58,277 nt of DNA from Rhodoferax sp. Lineage in GTDB: Bacteria > Pseudomonadota > Gammaproteobacteria > Burkholderiales > Burkholderiaceae_C. Of the stretch, positions 36,309 to 44,497 are shown one piece after another. The first letter of the stretch is position 1. Every line of letters starts with the position of its first letter. Below the pieces are notes generated by a model. It saw only the letters and a list, made by a program, of their open reading frames with translations, had not been told where the DNA came from and did no database searches. The position numbers were made by a program, and so were the translations under genes. The stretch covers positions 1-58,277 of the forward strand of contig NZ_JANXUQ010000140.1 of NCBI RefSeq assembly GCF_025356155.1, in the 5' to 3' direction.

Positions 36309-37230
36309 ATTGACTCTCGATTAGAAGATCGCTGACTATCTTCGCAACCTCATTGCGCAGGATCAACTCTTGTTGCTCGCACCAGGACTCCCCCAACACG
36401 GGCATCAGCCTAAAAAGTGGTTCTTTGCTTCGGTGGCGCAACAATTCGTCTTCAGATCGCAGGTCATCGCCTTTGCTGTGAGGGCCTAGTCGGTACGTTC
36501 GCATGAACAAGAGTTCGGCCCCGCTCCCCGCGCGTATTCGCTGCACCATCGCTTTGGCCTGCGCAAAGACGTGCTCTACGTCGTTTCCGTCAACCACTGA
36601 GACTGGCACGCCAAACGCGCTGGCCCTCGCTTCTAAATCACCCGCATGCTGTTGGCTGCTGGGAGTACTCTGTGCATAGCCGTTGTGTTCAACCGCAAAT
36701 AGTATTGGGAGCTTCCACAGCCCGGCAAGGTTGAGTGCTTCGTAGAGGGTACCTTCCGCCATTGCTCCGTCACCGAGGAAGACACACACAACAGCGCCAG
36801 ATTCAAGCCGCCGCTCCGCCGCAGCCATCCCCACAGCAACTGGCGGCATACCGCCCAAGATCCCGTTGGAATAGTAGTTGGAACGATGCAAGTGTTGGCT
36901 GCCGCCAATACCGGAGCAAACTCCCGTCGGCAAGCCCAAAACTTCTGCGATTAGCCCACGCACATCGCCAGAGTAAGCCAGGTAGTGTCCATGCCCGCGA
37001 TGGTTAGAACAGATGACATCCTTACCGTTGTCAAGCGCAGCAACCACCCCGACCGCACAGCCCTCTTGACCCAAACAGGTGTGCACTGTGCCACGCACCT
37101 TTCCCTGGCTCACAAGATCAAGAAGTTGCTGTTCAACCAAGCGAATTGCCAACATGCGTCGGTAGAAAAGCTGTCGAGAACCTTCAGGCGAAGGTACACC
37201 ATCCTGGGTAGAGAAAACCTGCTCAATCAT
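36301..37230 (-). CDS. 2-oxo acid dehydrogenase E1 component, alpha subunit
   Basis: The 309-residue thiamine-diphosphate enzyme carries SNHRGHGHYLA, GIGGSQHLH and the ThDP motif GDGAMAEGTLYEALNLAG with its closing asparagine at 183 (EHNGYA). I choose the ATG at 37228-37230, preceded by GGAGG and overlapping the upstream stop (ATGA); an in-frame extension would lie within the methyltransferase gene. Family members decarboxylate pyruvate, branched 2-oxo acids or acetoin. The substrate here is unknown. Confidence 0.9.
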   Translation of the reverse strand: MIEQVFSTQDGVPSPEGSRQLFYRRMLAIRLVEQQLLDLVSQGKVRGTVHTCLGQEGCAVGVVAALDNGKDVICSNHRGHGHYLAYSGDVRGLIAEVLGLPTGVCSGIGGSQHLHRSNYYSNGILGGMPPVAVGMAAAERRLESGAVVCVFLGDGAMAEGTLYEALNLAGLWKLPILFAVEHNGYAQSTPSSQQHAGDLEARASAFGVPVSVVDGNDVEHVFAQAKAMVQRIRAGSGAELLFMRTYRLGPHSKGDDLRSEDELLRHRSKEPLFRLMPVLGESWCEQQELILRNEVAKIVSDLLIESQYG

Positions 37231-38456
37231 CCGAACTCCTCCAGCACGGGCACCGCCGTTACAAACTTGCCACCCCACTCTCGTACGTACGACAGTTGAG
37301 CGATGACTTCGCTCTTCAAATTCCACGGCAAGATCAGCACATAGTCGGGCCGATCAGCACGCAGGTGCGCTTCATCGACAACGGGAATGCGGCTGCCAGG
37401 CAAGAACTTGCCTTGCTTGGCCGGGTTCTTGTCCACCACATAGGGCAGCAAATGCGGGCGCACCCCGGCAAAATTGAGCAGGGTGTTGCCCTTGGCGGCC
37501 GCTCCGTAGGCGGCCACCTTTCGCCCAGCGTCGGCCTGCGATATCAAAAACGATAGCAGCTCACGCATAATCCGCGAGGGCTGGAGCTGGAATTGGCCAT
37601 ATAACTCTGCTGTGAGCATGCCCGCATCACGTTCCGCGCCCAAGAGCGCCTCTACCGTTGGCTCAACCGGTCGGTGCCCGCTGTCTATGCGCTGGGCGAG
37701 CACGCGCAGGCTGCCGCCATGGGTAGTGAGCTCTTCCACATCAAACACCGCCAGCCCGTTGGTGGCAAAGATCCGGCTGACTGCGGTGAGGGACAGATAG
37801 GAATAGTGTTCGTGGTAGGCGGTATCAAACTGGCAGCCCTGCACCATGCGCAGCAGATGCGGAAACTCGAACGTGGCCACACCCTGGGGTTTGAGCAGAC
37901 GCGCAAAGCCGGCCACAAAGTCGTTGATGTCGGGTACATGGGCCAGCACATTGTTGGCGACCGTCAGATCGGCCTGTCGGCCTGCGGCAACCAATTCCTC
38001 GGCCAAGGCCACGCCAAAGAAGCGTTCCACGATTTCAATACCCTTGTCACGGGCTGCGCGGGCGGTGCTGGCGGTGGGCTCAACACCGTAGCAGGGAATG
38101 CCAGCGGCCCGCACGTATTGCAGCAGGTAGCCATCGTTGGCGGCCACTTCGACCACGCAGCTCTGCGCGCTCAGGCACAGGCGGCCGTGCATGGCCTGCA
38201 CATAGGCTTGTGCGTGCGCCAGCCAGCTGGACGAAAACGAGCTGAAGTAGGCGTAATCCTCGGTAAACAGTGCCTCCCGCCCGGCGTGGTCTTCGGTTTG
38301 CACCAGCCAACAAACGTCACACACCAAAACCCGCAACGGAAACCAGGTTTCCGGCGCCAGCAACGCCTGCGCGCTCAGGTAGGCGTTGGACGGCGGGGCG
38401 CTACCCAGGTCCAGAAACGGCAGATGCAGCGGGTTGCCGCAGTGTCGGCATTTCAC
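37227..38456 (-). CDS. sugar C-methyltransferase (TylC3/NovU/EvaC family)
   Basis: These enzymes add a methyl branch to a carbon of a 4-keto-6-deoxy sugar nucleotide. The 409 residues start with a zinc-binding region (CRHCG and VCDVCWLVQ), then the SAM-binding VVEVAANDGYLLQYV, the substrate region YHEHYSYLSL, and the C-terminal domain with KVAAYGAAAKGNTLLNF and DYVLILPWNLK. The start is a GTG with GGAG 7 bases before it. It overlaps both neighbours, so the operon is tightly coupled. Confidence 0.88.
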   Translation of the reverse strand: MKCRHCGNPLHLPFLDLGSAPPSNAYLSAQALLAPETWFPLRVLVCDVCWLVQTEDHAGREALFTEDYAYFSSFSSSWLAHAQAYVQAMHGRLCLSAQSCVVEVAANDGYLLQYVRAAGIPCYGVEPTASTARAARDKGIEIVERFFGVALAEELVAAGRQADLTVANNVLAHVPDINDFVAGFARLLKPQGVATFEFPHLLRMVQGCQFDTAYHEHYSYLSLTAVSRIFATNGLAVFDVEELTTHGGSLRVLAQRIDSGHRPVEPTVEALLGAERDAGMLTAELYGQFQLQPSRIMRELLSFLISQADAGRKVAAYGAAAKGNTLLNFAGVRPHLLPYVVDKNPAKQGKFLPGSRIPVVDEAHLRADRPDYVLILPWNLKSEVIAQLSYVREWGGKFVTAVPVLEEFG

Positions 38457-39013
38457 AGGCTCACTCCTTCAAAGTCGGCCGTCAGCCAGGCATGGGAGGC
38501 GTCGCGAGGCGACAAGTCGGCCACAGGCAGCGGCCAGTCGATGGCCAGGCGTGGGTCGGATGGGCTCAGCCCGGCCTCAGACTCGGGGGCGTAGGCCGCC
38601 GAATGGCAGTACAGCAGCTCCGCATCATCCGATAGCGCCTGAAATCCGTGGGCAAGGCCCTGCGGGATCAGCATCGCGCAGCCATTGTCTGCACCCAGAC
38701 GCTGCGCATGCCATTGCAGAAAAGTGGCCGAGCCCTGGCGCAGGTCCAAGGCCAGGTCCCACACTTCGCCACGGATACAGGTCACCAGCTTGACCTCGGC
38801 GTGGGGTGGCTTCTGGTAATGCAGGCCGCGCACCGTTCCACGCTTGGCAGTGCGTGTGTGGTTGATTTGGGCGATGGGCTGGATCCAACCGATGCTGGAG
38901 AGTTCGTGCGCACAAAAAATGCGGCTCAGGTCGCCCCGGCTGTCGCTGAGCCGGTGGCGTTGCACCAAATGCAGCCCGGCCAACGGCAACGCAGTTAGGG
39001 TGAAGCGGTTCAC
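38453..39013 (-). CDS. dTDP-4-dehydrorhamnose 3,5-epimerase-like (RmlC family) epimerase
   Basis: The 186-residue cupin starts at a GTG (39011-39013) overlapping the rfbG stop. Conserved blocks are GTVRGLHYQKPPHAEVKL with the catalytic histidine, GEVWDLALDLR, and IPQGLAHGFQAL. The usual aromatic-rich stretch before the final DP motif is replaced by GLSPSDPR. In this operon it probably epimerises a CDP- rather than a dTDP-sugar, as expected for a branch leading to a C-methylated sugar. Confidence 0.87.
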   Translation of the reverse strand: MNRFTLTALPLAGLHLVQRHRLSDSRGDLSRIFCAHELSSIGWIQPIAQINHTRTAKRGTVRGLHYQKPPHAEVKLVTCIRGEVWDLALDLRQGSATFLQWHAQRLGADNGCAMLIPQGLAHGFQALSDDAELLYCHSAAYAPESEAGLSPSDPRLAIDWPLPVADLSPRDASHAWLTADFEGVSL

Positions 39014-40065
39014 GCTGTGCCCTCGTAGGCGGCAATATCGGCCTCGCAAAGTTCGCGTGCGTCGGCTCCCGCGTGTTGTGAGCGGTACCAGGCCATGGTG
39101 CGGGTCACCGCTTCGGCCAACGACCAGCGGGGGTGAATACCCAACTGCGCGCGCGCCTTGGCGATTTCCAGGGCCAGCCAGCCGGCTTCGTGCACTGAGT
39201 TACTATCATTTTCATAGCCAACGGGGCATATTTCACGAGGGCTACGTGCCAATTCGACCACAGTCTTTACAGAGGCGGCTTCGTGCGTGGGCGGCCCCAG
39301 GTTGTAGGCGCCGGCCAAACCAGGCTGCTGCCACAGGGCCTCTGCCAGACGCAGGTAACCCGCCAGCGGCTCCAGAACATGCTGCCAGGGCCGAATAGCA
39401 TCCGGACGACGGATGACCAATGTTTGCCCCGCCTGCCAGGCACGCACGCAGTCGGGTATGAGCCGGTCCTCGGCCCAATCGCCACCGCCGATCACATTGC
39501 CAGCACGGGCGCTGGCCACGGCCATGCCCTGCTCGGTCAAGAACGCATCGCGGTAGCTGGCGATCACCAGCTCACTGGCGGCTTTGCTGGCGCTGTAGGG
39601 ATCGTGGCCGCCCAGCGTGTCGTCCTCGCGGTAGGGGTAAGGGTGCTCCAGATTGCGGTAGACCTTGTCGGTGGTGACCATGACGGCTACCCGTGTGCCC
39701 AGCTGCCCGCGCAGCGCATCGAGCACATGGGCCGTGCCCATGATGTTGGTGGAAAAGGTCTCCAACGGGTCGCGGTAGCTGGCGCGCACCAGCGCTTGCG
39801 CTGCCAGGTGCAGCACCACGTCGGGCCGTACTTGGCACACTAGTGCGGCCAGCGCCTGCGCGTCTCGGATATCGCAGATGTGGCTGGTCATTCCCTGTGC
39901 CACCTGCGCTAGCGCGAACAGGTTGGGGGTTGTGGGTGCTGCCAGGGAAACGCCCGTGACCTCGGCACCCAGGCGCTGCAACCACAGGGCCAGCCAGGCA
40001 CCCTTGAAACCCGTATGCCCGGTGAGCAAAACCCGCTTGCCTCGCCAGAAGGATGGCACAGGCAT
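39010..40065 (-). CDS. rfbG: CDP-glucose 4,6-dehydratase
   Basis: RfbG converts CDP-glucose to CDP-4-keto-6-deoxyglucose. The 351-residue SDR starts at the ATG sharing one base with the rfbF stop. It carries GHTGFKGAWLALWL, YSASKAASELV (YxxxK) and GNVIGGGDWAEDRLIPD. Codons for the stretch SPREICPVGYENDSN near the C-terminus coincide with a copy of the small palindromic repeat seen three times in non-coding DNA here (39199-39250), an odd feature for a conserved enzyme. Confidence 0.93.
   Translation of the reverse strand: MPVPSFWRGKRVLLTGHTGFKGAWLALWLQRLGAEVTGVSLAAPTTPNLFALAQVAQGMTSHICDIRDAQALAALVCQVRPDVVLHLAAQALVRASYRDPLETFSTNIMGTAHVLDALRGQLGTRVAVMVTTDKVYRNLEHPYPYREDDTLGGHDPYSASKAASELVIASYRDAFLTEQGMAVASARAGNVIGGGDWAEDRLIPDCVRAWQAGQTLVIRRPDAIRPWQHVLEPLAGYLRLAEALWQQPGLAGAYNLGPPTHEAASVKTVVELARSPREICPVGYENDSNSVHEAGWLALEIAKARAQLGIHPRWSLAEAVTRTMAWYRSQHAGADARELCEADIAAYEGTA
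39199..39250 (+). repeat. small palindromic repeat, copy D, inside rfbG
   Basis: On the plus strand this reads TACTATCATTTTCATAGC, eight bases, CATATTTCACGAGGGCT and ACGTGCC. It matches the intergenic copies A, B and C in the hairpin, in the spacing to CA and in the CGAGGGCT block. It lies in frame within the rfbG coding region, which stays open across it. Confidence 0.5.
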
Positions 40066-40835
40066 CACCAGATTTTCCAGGGAGCGCGGCCTGATTGCCA
40101 CAGGTCTTCGAGCAGGGTCTTTTCGCGCAGGGTGTCCATGGGCTGCCAGAAGCCGTGGTGCTCAAACGCGACCAACTGGTTTTGACCGGCCAGCGCTTCC
40201 AGGGGGGTGGACTCCCAGGGCGTGTTGTCACCGGCGATCAGCGCCAGGACCTGGGGCGACAAGACGAAAAAGCCGCCATTGATCAGCCCGCCCTCGCCGC
40301 GCGGCTTTTCGGTGAACCCACGCACCTGTTCCCCGTCAAGCTGCAAGGCACCGTAGCGGCCCGGCGGTTGCACGGCGGTTACCGTGGCCAGTTTGCCGTG
40401 GCTTTTGTGGAACTGGATTTGCGCAGTGATATCTACATCGGCCACGCCATCACCATAGGTAAAACAAAAGGCAGCTTCGTCTTGCACATAAGGTGCGACA
40501 CGTTTGAGGCGCCCGCCGGTCATGGTGTCTTCGCCGGTGTCCACCAAGGTGACGCGCCAGGGCTCGGCGTGGCGTTCATGCACTTCCATGCGGTTGGCAG
40601 CCATGTCAAACGTGACGTCGGACATGTGCAGGAAGTAGTTGGCGAAATACTCTTTGATGACGTAGCCCTTGTAACCACAGCAAATCACAAAGTCGTTCAC
40701 CCCATGGGCCGAATAGGTCTTCATGATGTGCCACAAAATGGGTTTGCCACCCACCTCGATCATGGGTTTGGGCTTGAGGTGGGTTTCCTCCGAAATACGC
40801 GTACCCAGCCCGCCAGCAAGAATGACCGCCTTCAT
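40065..40835 (-). CDS. rfbF: glucose-1-phosphate cytidylyltransferase
   Basis: RfbF makes CDP-glucose from CTP and glucose 1-phosphate, the first step of the operon. The 256-residue length is standard. The nucleotide-binding [20 protein letters not shown], the [11 protein letters not shown] block and the end [15 protein letters not shown] are typical. The ATG at 40833-40835 has a GGGAG site. A weak promoter (TTTGCA, 17 bases, TATTCT) is visible upstream on the minus strand. Confidence 0.95.
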   Translation of the reverse strand: MKAVILAGGLGTRISEETHLKPKPMIEVGGKPILWHIMKTYSAHGVNDFVICCGYKGYVIKEYFANYFLHMSDVTFDMAANRMEVHERHAEPWRVTLVDTGEDTMTGGRLKRVAPYVQDEAAFCFTYGDGVADVDITAQIQFHKSHGKLATVTAVQPPGRYGALQLDGEQVRGFTEKPRGEGGLINGGFFVLSPQVLALIAGDNTPWESTPLEALAGQNQLVAFEHHGFWQPMDTLREKTLLEDLWQSGRAPWKIW

Positions 40836-41087
40836 GGACACTTGAGCTCCCGAAAAGTGAATTGACCAGAATATACGCTGAGGATTTGCGTGCAAAGGGG
40901 TGCAATAGGTGTGAATTTCCCGCCCAAATTGCTTTCTGCGTTGGTTTTTGTAAGGGAACTTCCTACAACGTGCGGTCAATTTCCTGACAACCGTTGCAGT
41001 GACTTGCTGATTCAAGTTTTCGGCGCCCCCGCCCAGAATTGGCTCCATGGTGATTCAAACGAATTACCGCTCACACCAGGAGCCGAA
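40836..41087. promoter_or_regulatory. divergent regulatory region, sugar operon / flhDC
   Basis: This 252-base gap holds the promoters of the sugar operon and of the flagellar master operon. On the plus strand TTGGTT (40941-40946), 17 bases and TACAAC (40964-40969) is a plausible weak sigma-70 promoter for flhD. On the minus strand TTTGCA and TATTCT (40868-40896) could serve rfbF. The shared region means that a regulator of flhDC could also affect the sugar genes. No RNA gene is seen. Confidence 0.35.
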
Positions 41088-41414
41088 ATGACCAACGAAC
41101 AACTGCTGAATGAAATCCGCGAGGCCAACATGACCTACCTCATGCTGGCGCAAAACCTGATCCGCCAGGACAAGCCAGAAGCGCTGTTCCGCTTGGGCAT
41201 GTCGGAAGAATCGGCTGACCTGATTGGTGCGCTGTCACCAGCGCAGATCATAAAGATTGCGTCGGGCAACATGCTGTTGTGCCGCTTCCGCGTGGACGAC
41301 GACATGGTGTGGAATCTATTGACCAACCATTCGGTGAACAAGGTGGACAACGACGCCACCACCAAGTTGCACGCCAGCATTCTGATGGCCGGGCGTTACG
41401 CCGAAACGATGTAA
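41088..41414 (+). CDS. flhD: FlhD, flagellar master regulator subunit
   Basis: FlhD pairs with FlhC to activate class II flagellar promoters. The 108-residue protein contains LLNEIREANMTYLMLAQNLI, GMSEESADLIGALSPAQIIK and VNKVDNDATTKLHASILMAG, all typical. AGGAG precedes the ATG. flhC follows after 31 bases. Confidence 0.96.
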   Translation: MTNEQLLNEIREANMTYLMLAQNLIRQDKPEALFRLGMSEESADLIGALSPAQIIKIASGNMLLCRFRVDDDMVWNLLTNHSVNKVDNDATTKLHASILMAGRYAETM

Positions 41415-41445
41415 TCCCTTTCGCCCAATTTCCCGGAGCACCACC

Positions 41446-41982
41446 ATGGCCACCAAAAGCGTTTTGAATGATTCTAAGCAAGTAGAACGCGCGGTTGCGC
41501 TGATCCGGTTGGGCGCACGCCTGCAAGTGCTGGAGAGCGAAACCGATCTGTCCTACGAACGCCTGCTCAGGTTGTACAAGGAAGTGGCTGGCCGTTCACC
41601 CAGCAAAGGGCAACTGCCGTTTTCCACCGAATGGTTTTTGACATGGCAGCCCAACATCCATGCATCGTTGTTCCAAAACACCTACGAGTACCTGACCAAG
41701 GTGTGTGCGATGGACGACATCGACGCCATCATGAAGGCCTACCGCCTCTACACCGAGCAAATTTCAGCCTGCGCAGTGGAACCACTGCTGTCGGTGACCC
41801 GTGCCTGGCGTTTGGTCAAGTTCATTGACAACAACATGCTGTCCATGACCAAGTGCAGCAAATGCGGTGGCCACTTTGTCAGCGAAGCCTATGAGAACAG
41901 CCGCCACTTCGAGTGTGGCTTGTGCACACCCCCCGCTCGGGCTGGCAAGGGCTCTGCAGCCGGCGGAATCTTGTTGCACTAA
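41446..41982 (+). CDS. flhC: FlhC, flagellar master regulator subunit
   Basis: FlhC is the zinc-containing DNA-binding partner of FlhD. The 178 residues include the cysteine cluster C137, C140, C157 and C160 (TKCSKCGG and FECGLC), AIRLGAR-like ALIRLGARLQVLE and GQLPFSTEWFLTW. A GGAG site precedes the ATG. The usual length and all metal ligands are present, so the regulator should be functional. Confidence 0.96.
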   Translation: MATKSVLNDSKQVERAVALIRLGARLQVLESETDLSYERLLRLYKEVAGRSPSKGQLPFSTEWFLTWQPNIHASLFQNTYEYLTKVCAMDDIDAIMKAYRLYTEQISACAVEPLLSVTRAWRLVKFIDNNMLSMTKCSKCGGHFVSEAYENSRHFECGLCTPPARAGKGSAAGGILLH

Positions 41983-41983
41983 A

Positions 41984-42032
41984 TGCTACGTTTTTGATAG
42001 CTACTAACGCAATATCGGCGAGGGCTACAGGC
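41984..42032 (+). repeat. small palindromic intergenic repeat, copy C
   Basis: On the plus strand this reads GCTACGTTTTTGATAGC, eight bases, CAATATCGGCGAGGGCT and ACAGGC. It lies just after the flhC stop and before motA. Position and hairpin suggest a mobile or structural small repeat that may also help end the flhDC transcript. Confidence 0.6.
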
Positions 42033-42123
42033 TGATCTCTCTTAAGGCTTTGAAAAAAACCAATTTTAGGTAGATTTTTCGGCTGCTAAGCGTTGGTGAC
42101 CGCCAAGGGGCCGGTCAAATTTC

Positions 42124-42150
42124 TCAATCACATTCGGACAGCGCCGATAT
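42124..42150 (+). promoter_or_regulatory. FliA (sigma-28) promoter of motAB
   Basis: TCAATCAC (42124-42131) is followed by exactly 11 bases and GCCGATAT (42143-42150), matching the spacing of the flagellin and flgM promoters in this window. It lies 73 bases before motA and would make motAB, and possibly cheY, class III genes. The remaining part of the 240-base gap downstream of flhC contains only repeat copy C. Confidence 0.72.
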
Positions 42151-42222
42151 GATGGGGATAGGCCATCAAAAGCCAGTCTGTTCAACCCTTGAAGTCCTCG
42201 GCTTCCCTGTCACAATGCGCCT

Positions 42223-43083
42223 ATGTTCGTAATCGTCGGCTGGCTGGTCATTTTGGTGTGCGTCTTCGGCGTGTACATCTTCCACGGTGGCAACATCATG
42301 GTGATATTGCACGCACTCCCCTTTGAGTTGATCACGATTGGTGGCGCCACAGTCGGTGCATTCCTTGCCAACAACCAGATGAAAGTGGTCAAGGCCACCA
42401 TCAAGGGATTGGGAATGTGCTTCAAAGGCAGCAAGTACACCAAGGCCCGCTACATGGAGCTGATGGCACTGATGTATGACATCCTCCAAAAGGCGCGCAA
42501 GGAAGGACTGATGGCGATCGAAAAAGACGTCGAAGAGCCACACGAATCCGAACTTTTTAAAAAATACCCTGCTGTGGGGCATGACCACCACGTCGTGGAA
42601 TTCATCACCGACTACCTGCGCATGATGGTTTCGGGCAACCTGAACGCCCATGAGATCGAGTCCCTGATGGACAGCGAGATCGAAACCCACCATCACGAAG
42701 AACATGCAGCGGTTGCCGCATTGCAGCGCGTCGCAGGTGGCCTGCCCGCCTTCGGTATAGTCGCCGCCGTGCTCGGCGTGGTGAACACCATGGGCTCGGT
42801 GGGCCAGCCCCCTGCTGTTTTGGGCGGCATGATTGGTTCAGCGCTTGTGGGTACCTTCCTCGGCATTTTGCTGGCCTACGCCTTTGCTGAACCACTGGCG
42901 GGGGTGCTGGAACAAAAGGTGGAAGAGACAGGCAAAGAATTGCAGTGCATACGGACCACGTTGCTGGCAAGCATGCAAGGTTACAACCCCTCCACCGCCA
43001 TTGAATTTGGCCGCAAAGTTCTCTACTCCACGGAGCGCCCGACCTTTGTCGAGTTGGAGAGCTATGTGAAGGGCAAGAAATAA
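42223..43083 (+). CDS. motA: MotA, flagellar stator proton channel subunit
   Basis: MotA forms the torque-generating stator with MotB. The 286 residues have four predicted membrane segments (two near the start, two around 170-215), a cytoplasmic loop with GLMAIEKDVEEPHES, and the conserved VAALQRVAGGLPAFGIVAAV block. The ribosome site is weak. MotB follows after 18 bases. Confidence 0.96.
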   Translation: MFVIVGWLVILVCVFGVYIFHGGNIMVILHALPFELITIGGATVGAFLANNQMKVVKATIKGLGMCFKGSKYTKARYMELMALMYDILQKARKEGLMAIEKDVEEPHESELFKKYPAVGHDHHVVEFITDYLRMMVSGNLNAHEIESLMDSEIETHHHEEHAAVAALQRVAGGLPAFGIVAAVLGVVNTMGSVGQPPAVLGGMIGSALVGTFLGILLAYAFAEPLAGVLEQKVEETGKELQCIRTTLLASMQGYNPSTAIEFGRKVLYSTERPTFVELESYVKGKK

Positions 43084-43101
43084 GGCCATGGGCATTTGAT
43101 C

Positions 43102-44046
43102 ATGGCTGGCGACGCCAAAAAGCTACAGCCCATCATTATCAAGCGGGTCAAAAAGGGTGGCCACGCCGTGCATGGGGGCGCCTGGAAAATTGCATACGCC
43201 GATTTTGTGACCGCCATGATGGCTTTCTTCTTGTTAATGTGGCTGTTGGGCAGCACATCCGAGGGCGATAAGAAGGGCATCTCCGATTACTTCCAATCTC
43301 CGATGAAGGTTGCTTTGCAAGGCGGCAGCGGTGCAGGCGCCAGCAGCAGCGTGATCAACGGCGGCGGCAGCGATCTGACACAAAGCACGGGCCAAGCCAA
43401 ACGCGGTGATGGTGCCGACCGCAAAGCCAAGAAGATGTCCGGCGACCAGAAGAAGTCCGAAGCCGCCAAGCGCGATGCAAAAATGCTGGCCGAACTCAGC
43501 GCAAAAATTGCCGCCGCCATATCGAACAACCCCAAGATGGCCGAGTTCGCGTCCCAGATCCGGCTGGAGATCACCCCCGACGGACTGCAAATCCAGATCG
43601 TGGACGACCAGAAACGCCCCATGTTTGACAGCGGAAGCGCGTCGCTGAAGCCCTACATGCGCGACATCCTGCGTGAAATCGGCACGGCCCTGCTCGGCGT
43701 AGAAAATAAAATTAGCTTGGACGGCCACACCGACCGCAGCGCTTACGGCAATGCGGGCAAAGGCTACAGCAATTGGGAGTTGTCGGCAGACCGCGCCAAT
43801 GCGTCGCGCCGCGAGCTGGCCAACGCCGGCATGCCCGAGGACAAGCTGGCGCGGGTAGTGGGCATGGCATCAAGCCTGCTACTGGACACCGCGGACCCGC
43901 TGAGCCCCACCAATCGCCGTATCAGCATCCTGGTAATGACAAAAGATGCGGAAGAAAGACTTCTGGGTGGTCAACGGGTTACCGTGGACACCGCAGGGGA
44001 AGTGGAAACATCACAAGCGGCTGCGGCCGCGCAACCAGCGCATTGA
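43102..44046 (+). CDS. motB: MotB, flagellar stator peptidoglycan-binding subunit
   Basis: MotB anchors the stator to the cell wall. I choose the ATG at 43102 (314 residues) over a TTG two codons upstream. The single membrane segment carries the proton-binding aspartate D34 in AYADFVTAMMAFF. A G/S/K-rich linker leads to the OmpA-like domain with LDGHTDRS, NWELSADRANASRR and NRRISILVM. An A/Q-rich tail follows. Confidence 0.96.
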   Translation: MAGDAKKLQPIIIKRVKKGGHAVHGGAWKIAYADFVTAMMAFFLLMWLLGSTSEGDKKGISDYFQSPMKVALQGGSGAGASSSVINGGGSDLTQSTGQAKRGDGADRKAKKMSGDQKKSEAAKRDAKMLAELSAKIAAAISNNPKMAEFASQIRLEITPDGLQIQIVDDQKRPMFDSGSASLKPYMRDILREIGTALLGVENKISLDGHTDRSAYGNAGKGYSNWELSADRANASRRELANAGMPEDKLARVVGMASSLLLDTADPLSPTNRRISILVMTKDAEERLLGGQRVTVDTAGEVETSQAAAAAQPAH

Positions 44047-44107
44047 TTCAATGCAAAATTCGGTGATACTTAGCAATATGCAAAATTCACCCGCGAAAGG
44101 GTAATCC

Positions 44108-44497
44108 ATGTCAAAAGAACTGCGCTTTTTGGTCGTTGACGACTTCTCCACCATGCGGCGCATCGTGCGTAACCTGCTCAAGGAGAGCGGTTTTGTCGAT
44201 GCTGATGAAGCGGAGGATGGCCTGGTAGCCCTGCAAAAGCTACGCAGTTCCACTTTCGACTTCGTAGTCAGCGACATCAACATGCCCAATATGAACGGGT
44301 TCCAGTTGTTGAGCGAAATCAAAAAGGACGAAAAGCTGAAGCACCTGCCCGTCCTCATGGTGACGGCAGAAGCCCGTAAGGAAGATATTGTGTTGGCGGC
44401 GCAACAGGGTGCAGCTGGGTACATTGTCAAACCGTTCACCAAGGCAACGCTGGAAGACAAGGTCAACCACATCCTGACCAAAACCGGATTGAAATAA
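44108..44497 (+). CDS. cheY: CheY-type response regulator (second copy)
   Basis: This 129-residue receiver domain closely resembles enteric Che[21 protein letters not shown], phosphoacceptor D56 in [11 protein letters not shown], and KPF late in the domain. It is the better candidate for the motor-binding CheY. It lies after motAB, and a CheZ gene would usually follow it. Here a hairpin and then flhB follow instead. Confidence 0.95.
   Translation: MSKELRFLVVDDFSTMRRIVRNLLKESGFVDADEAEDGLVALQKLRSSTFDFVVSDINMPNMNGFQLLSEIKKDEKLKHLPVLMVTAEARKEDIVLAAQQGAAGYIVKPFTKATLEDKVNHILTKTGLK

Noticed and set aside
35304..37230. E1 genes as part of the central pyruvate dehydrogenase or acetoin operon
   Set aside because: No E2 catalytic domain, E3 or acetoin genes accompany them. 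They overlap sugar genes on both sides and are translated with the lipoyl-PglD fusion.
33570..37590. Further CGAGGGCT matches within the sugar genes (near 33570 and 37577)
   Set aside because: Only the 7-8 base core matches. The ATAGC hairpin and the CA spacing are absent, so these are probably chance codon matches.
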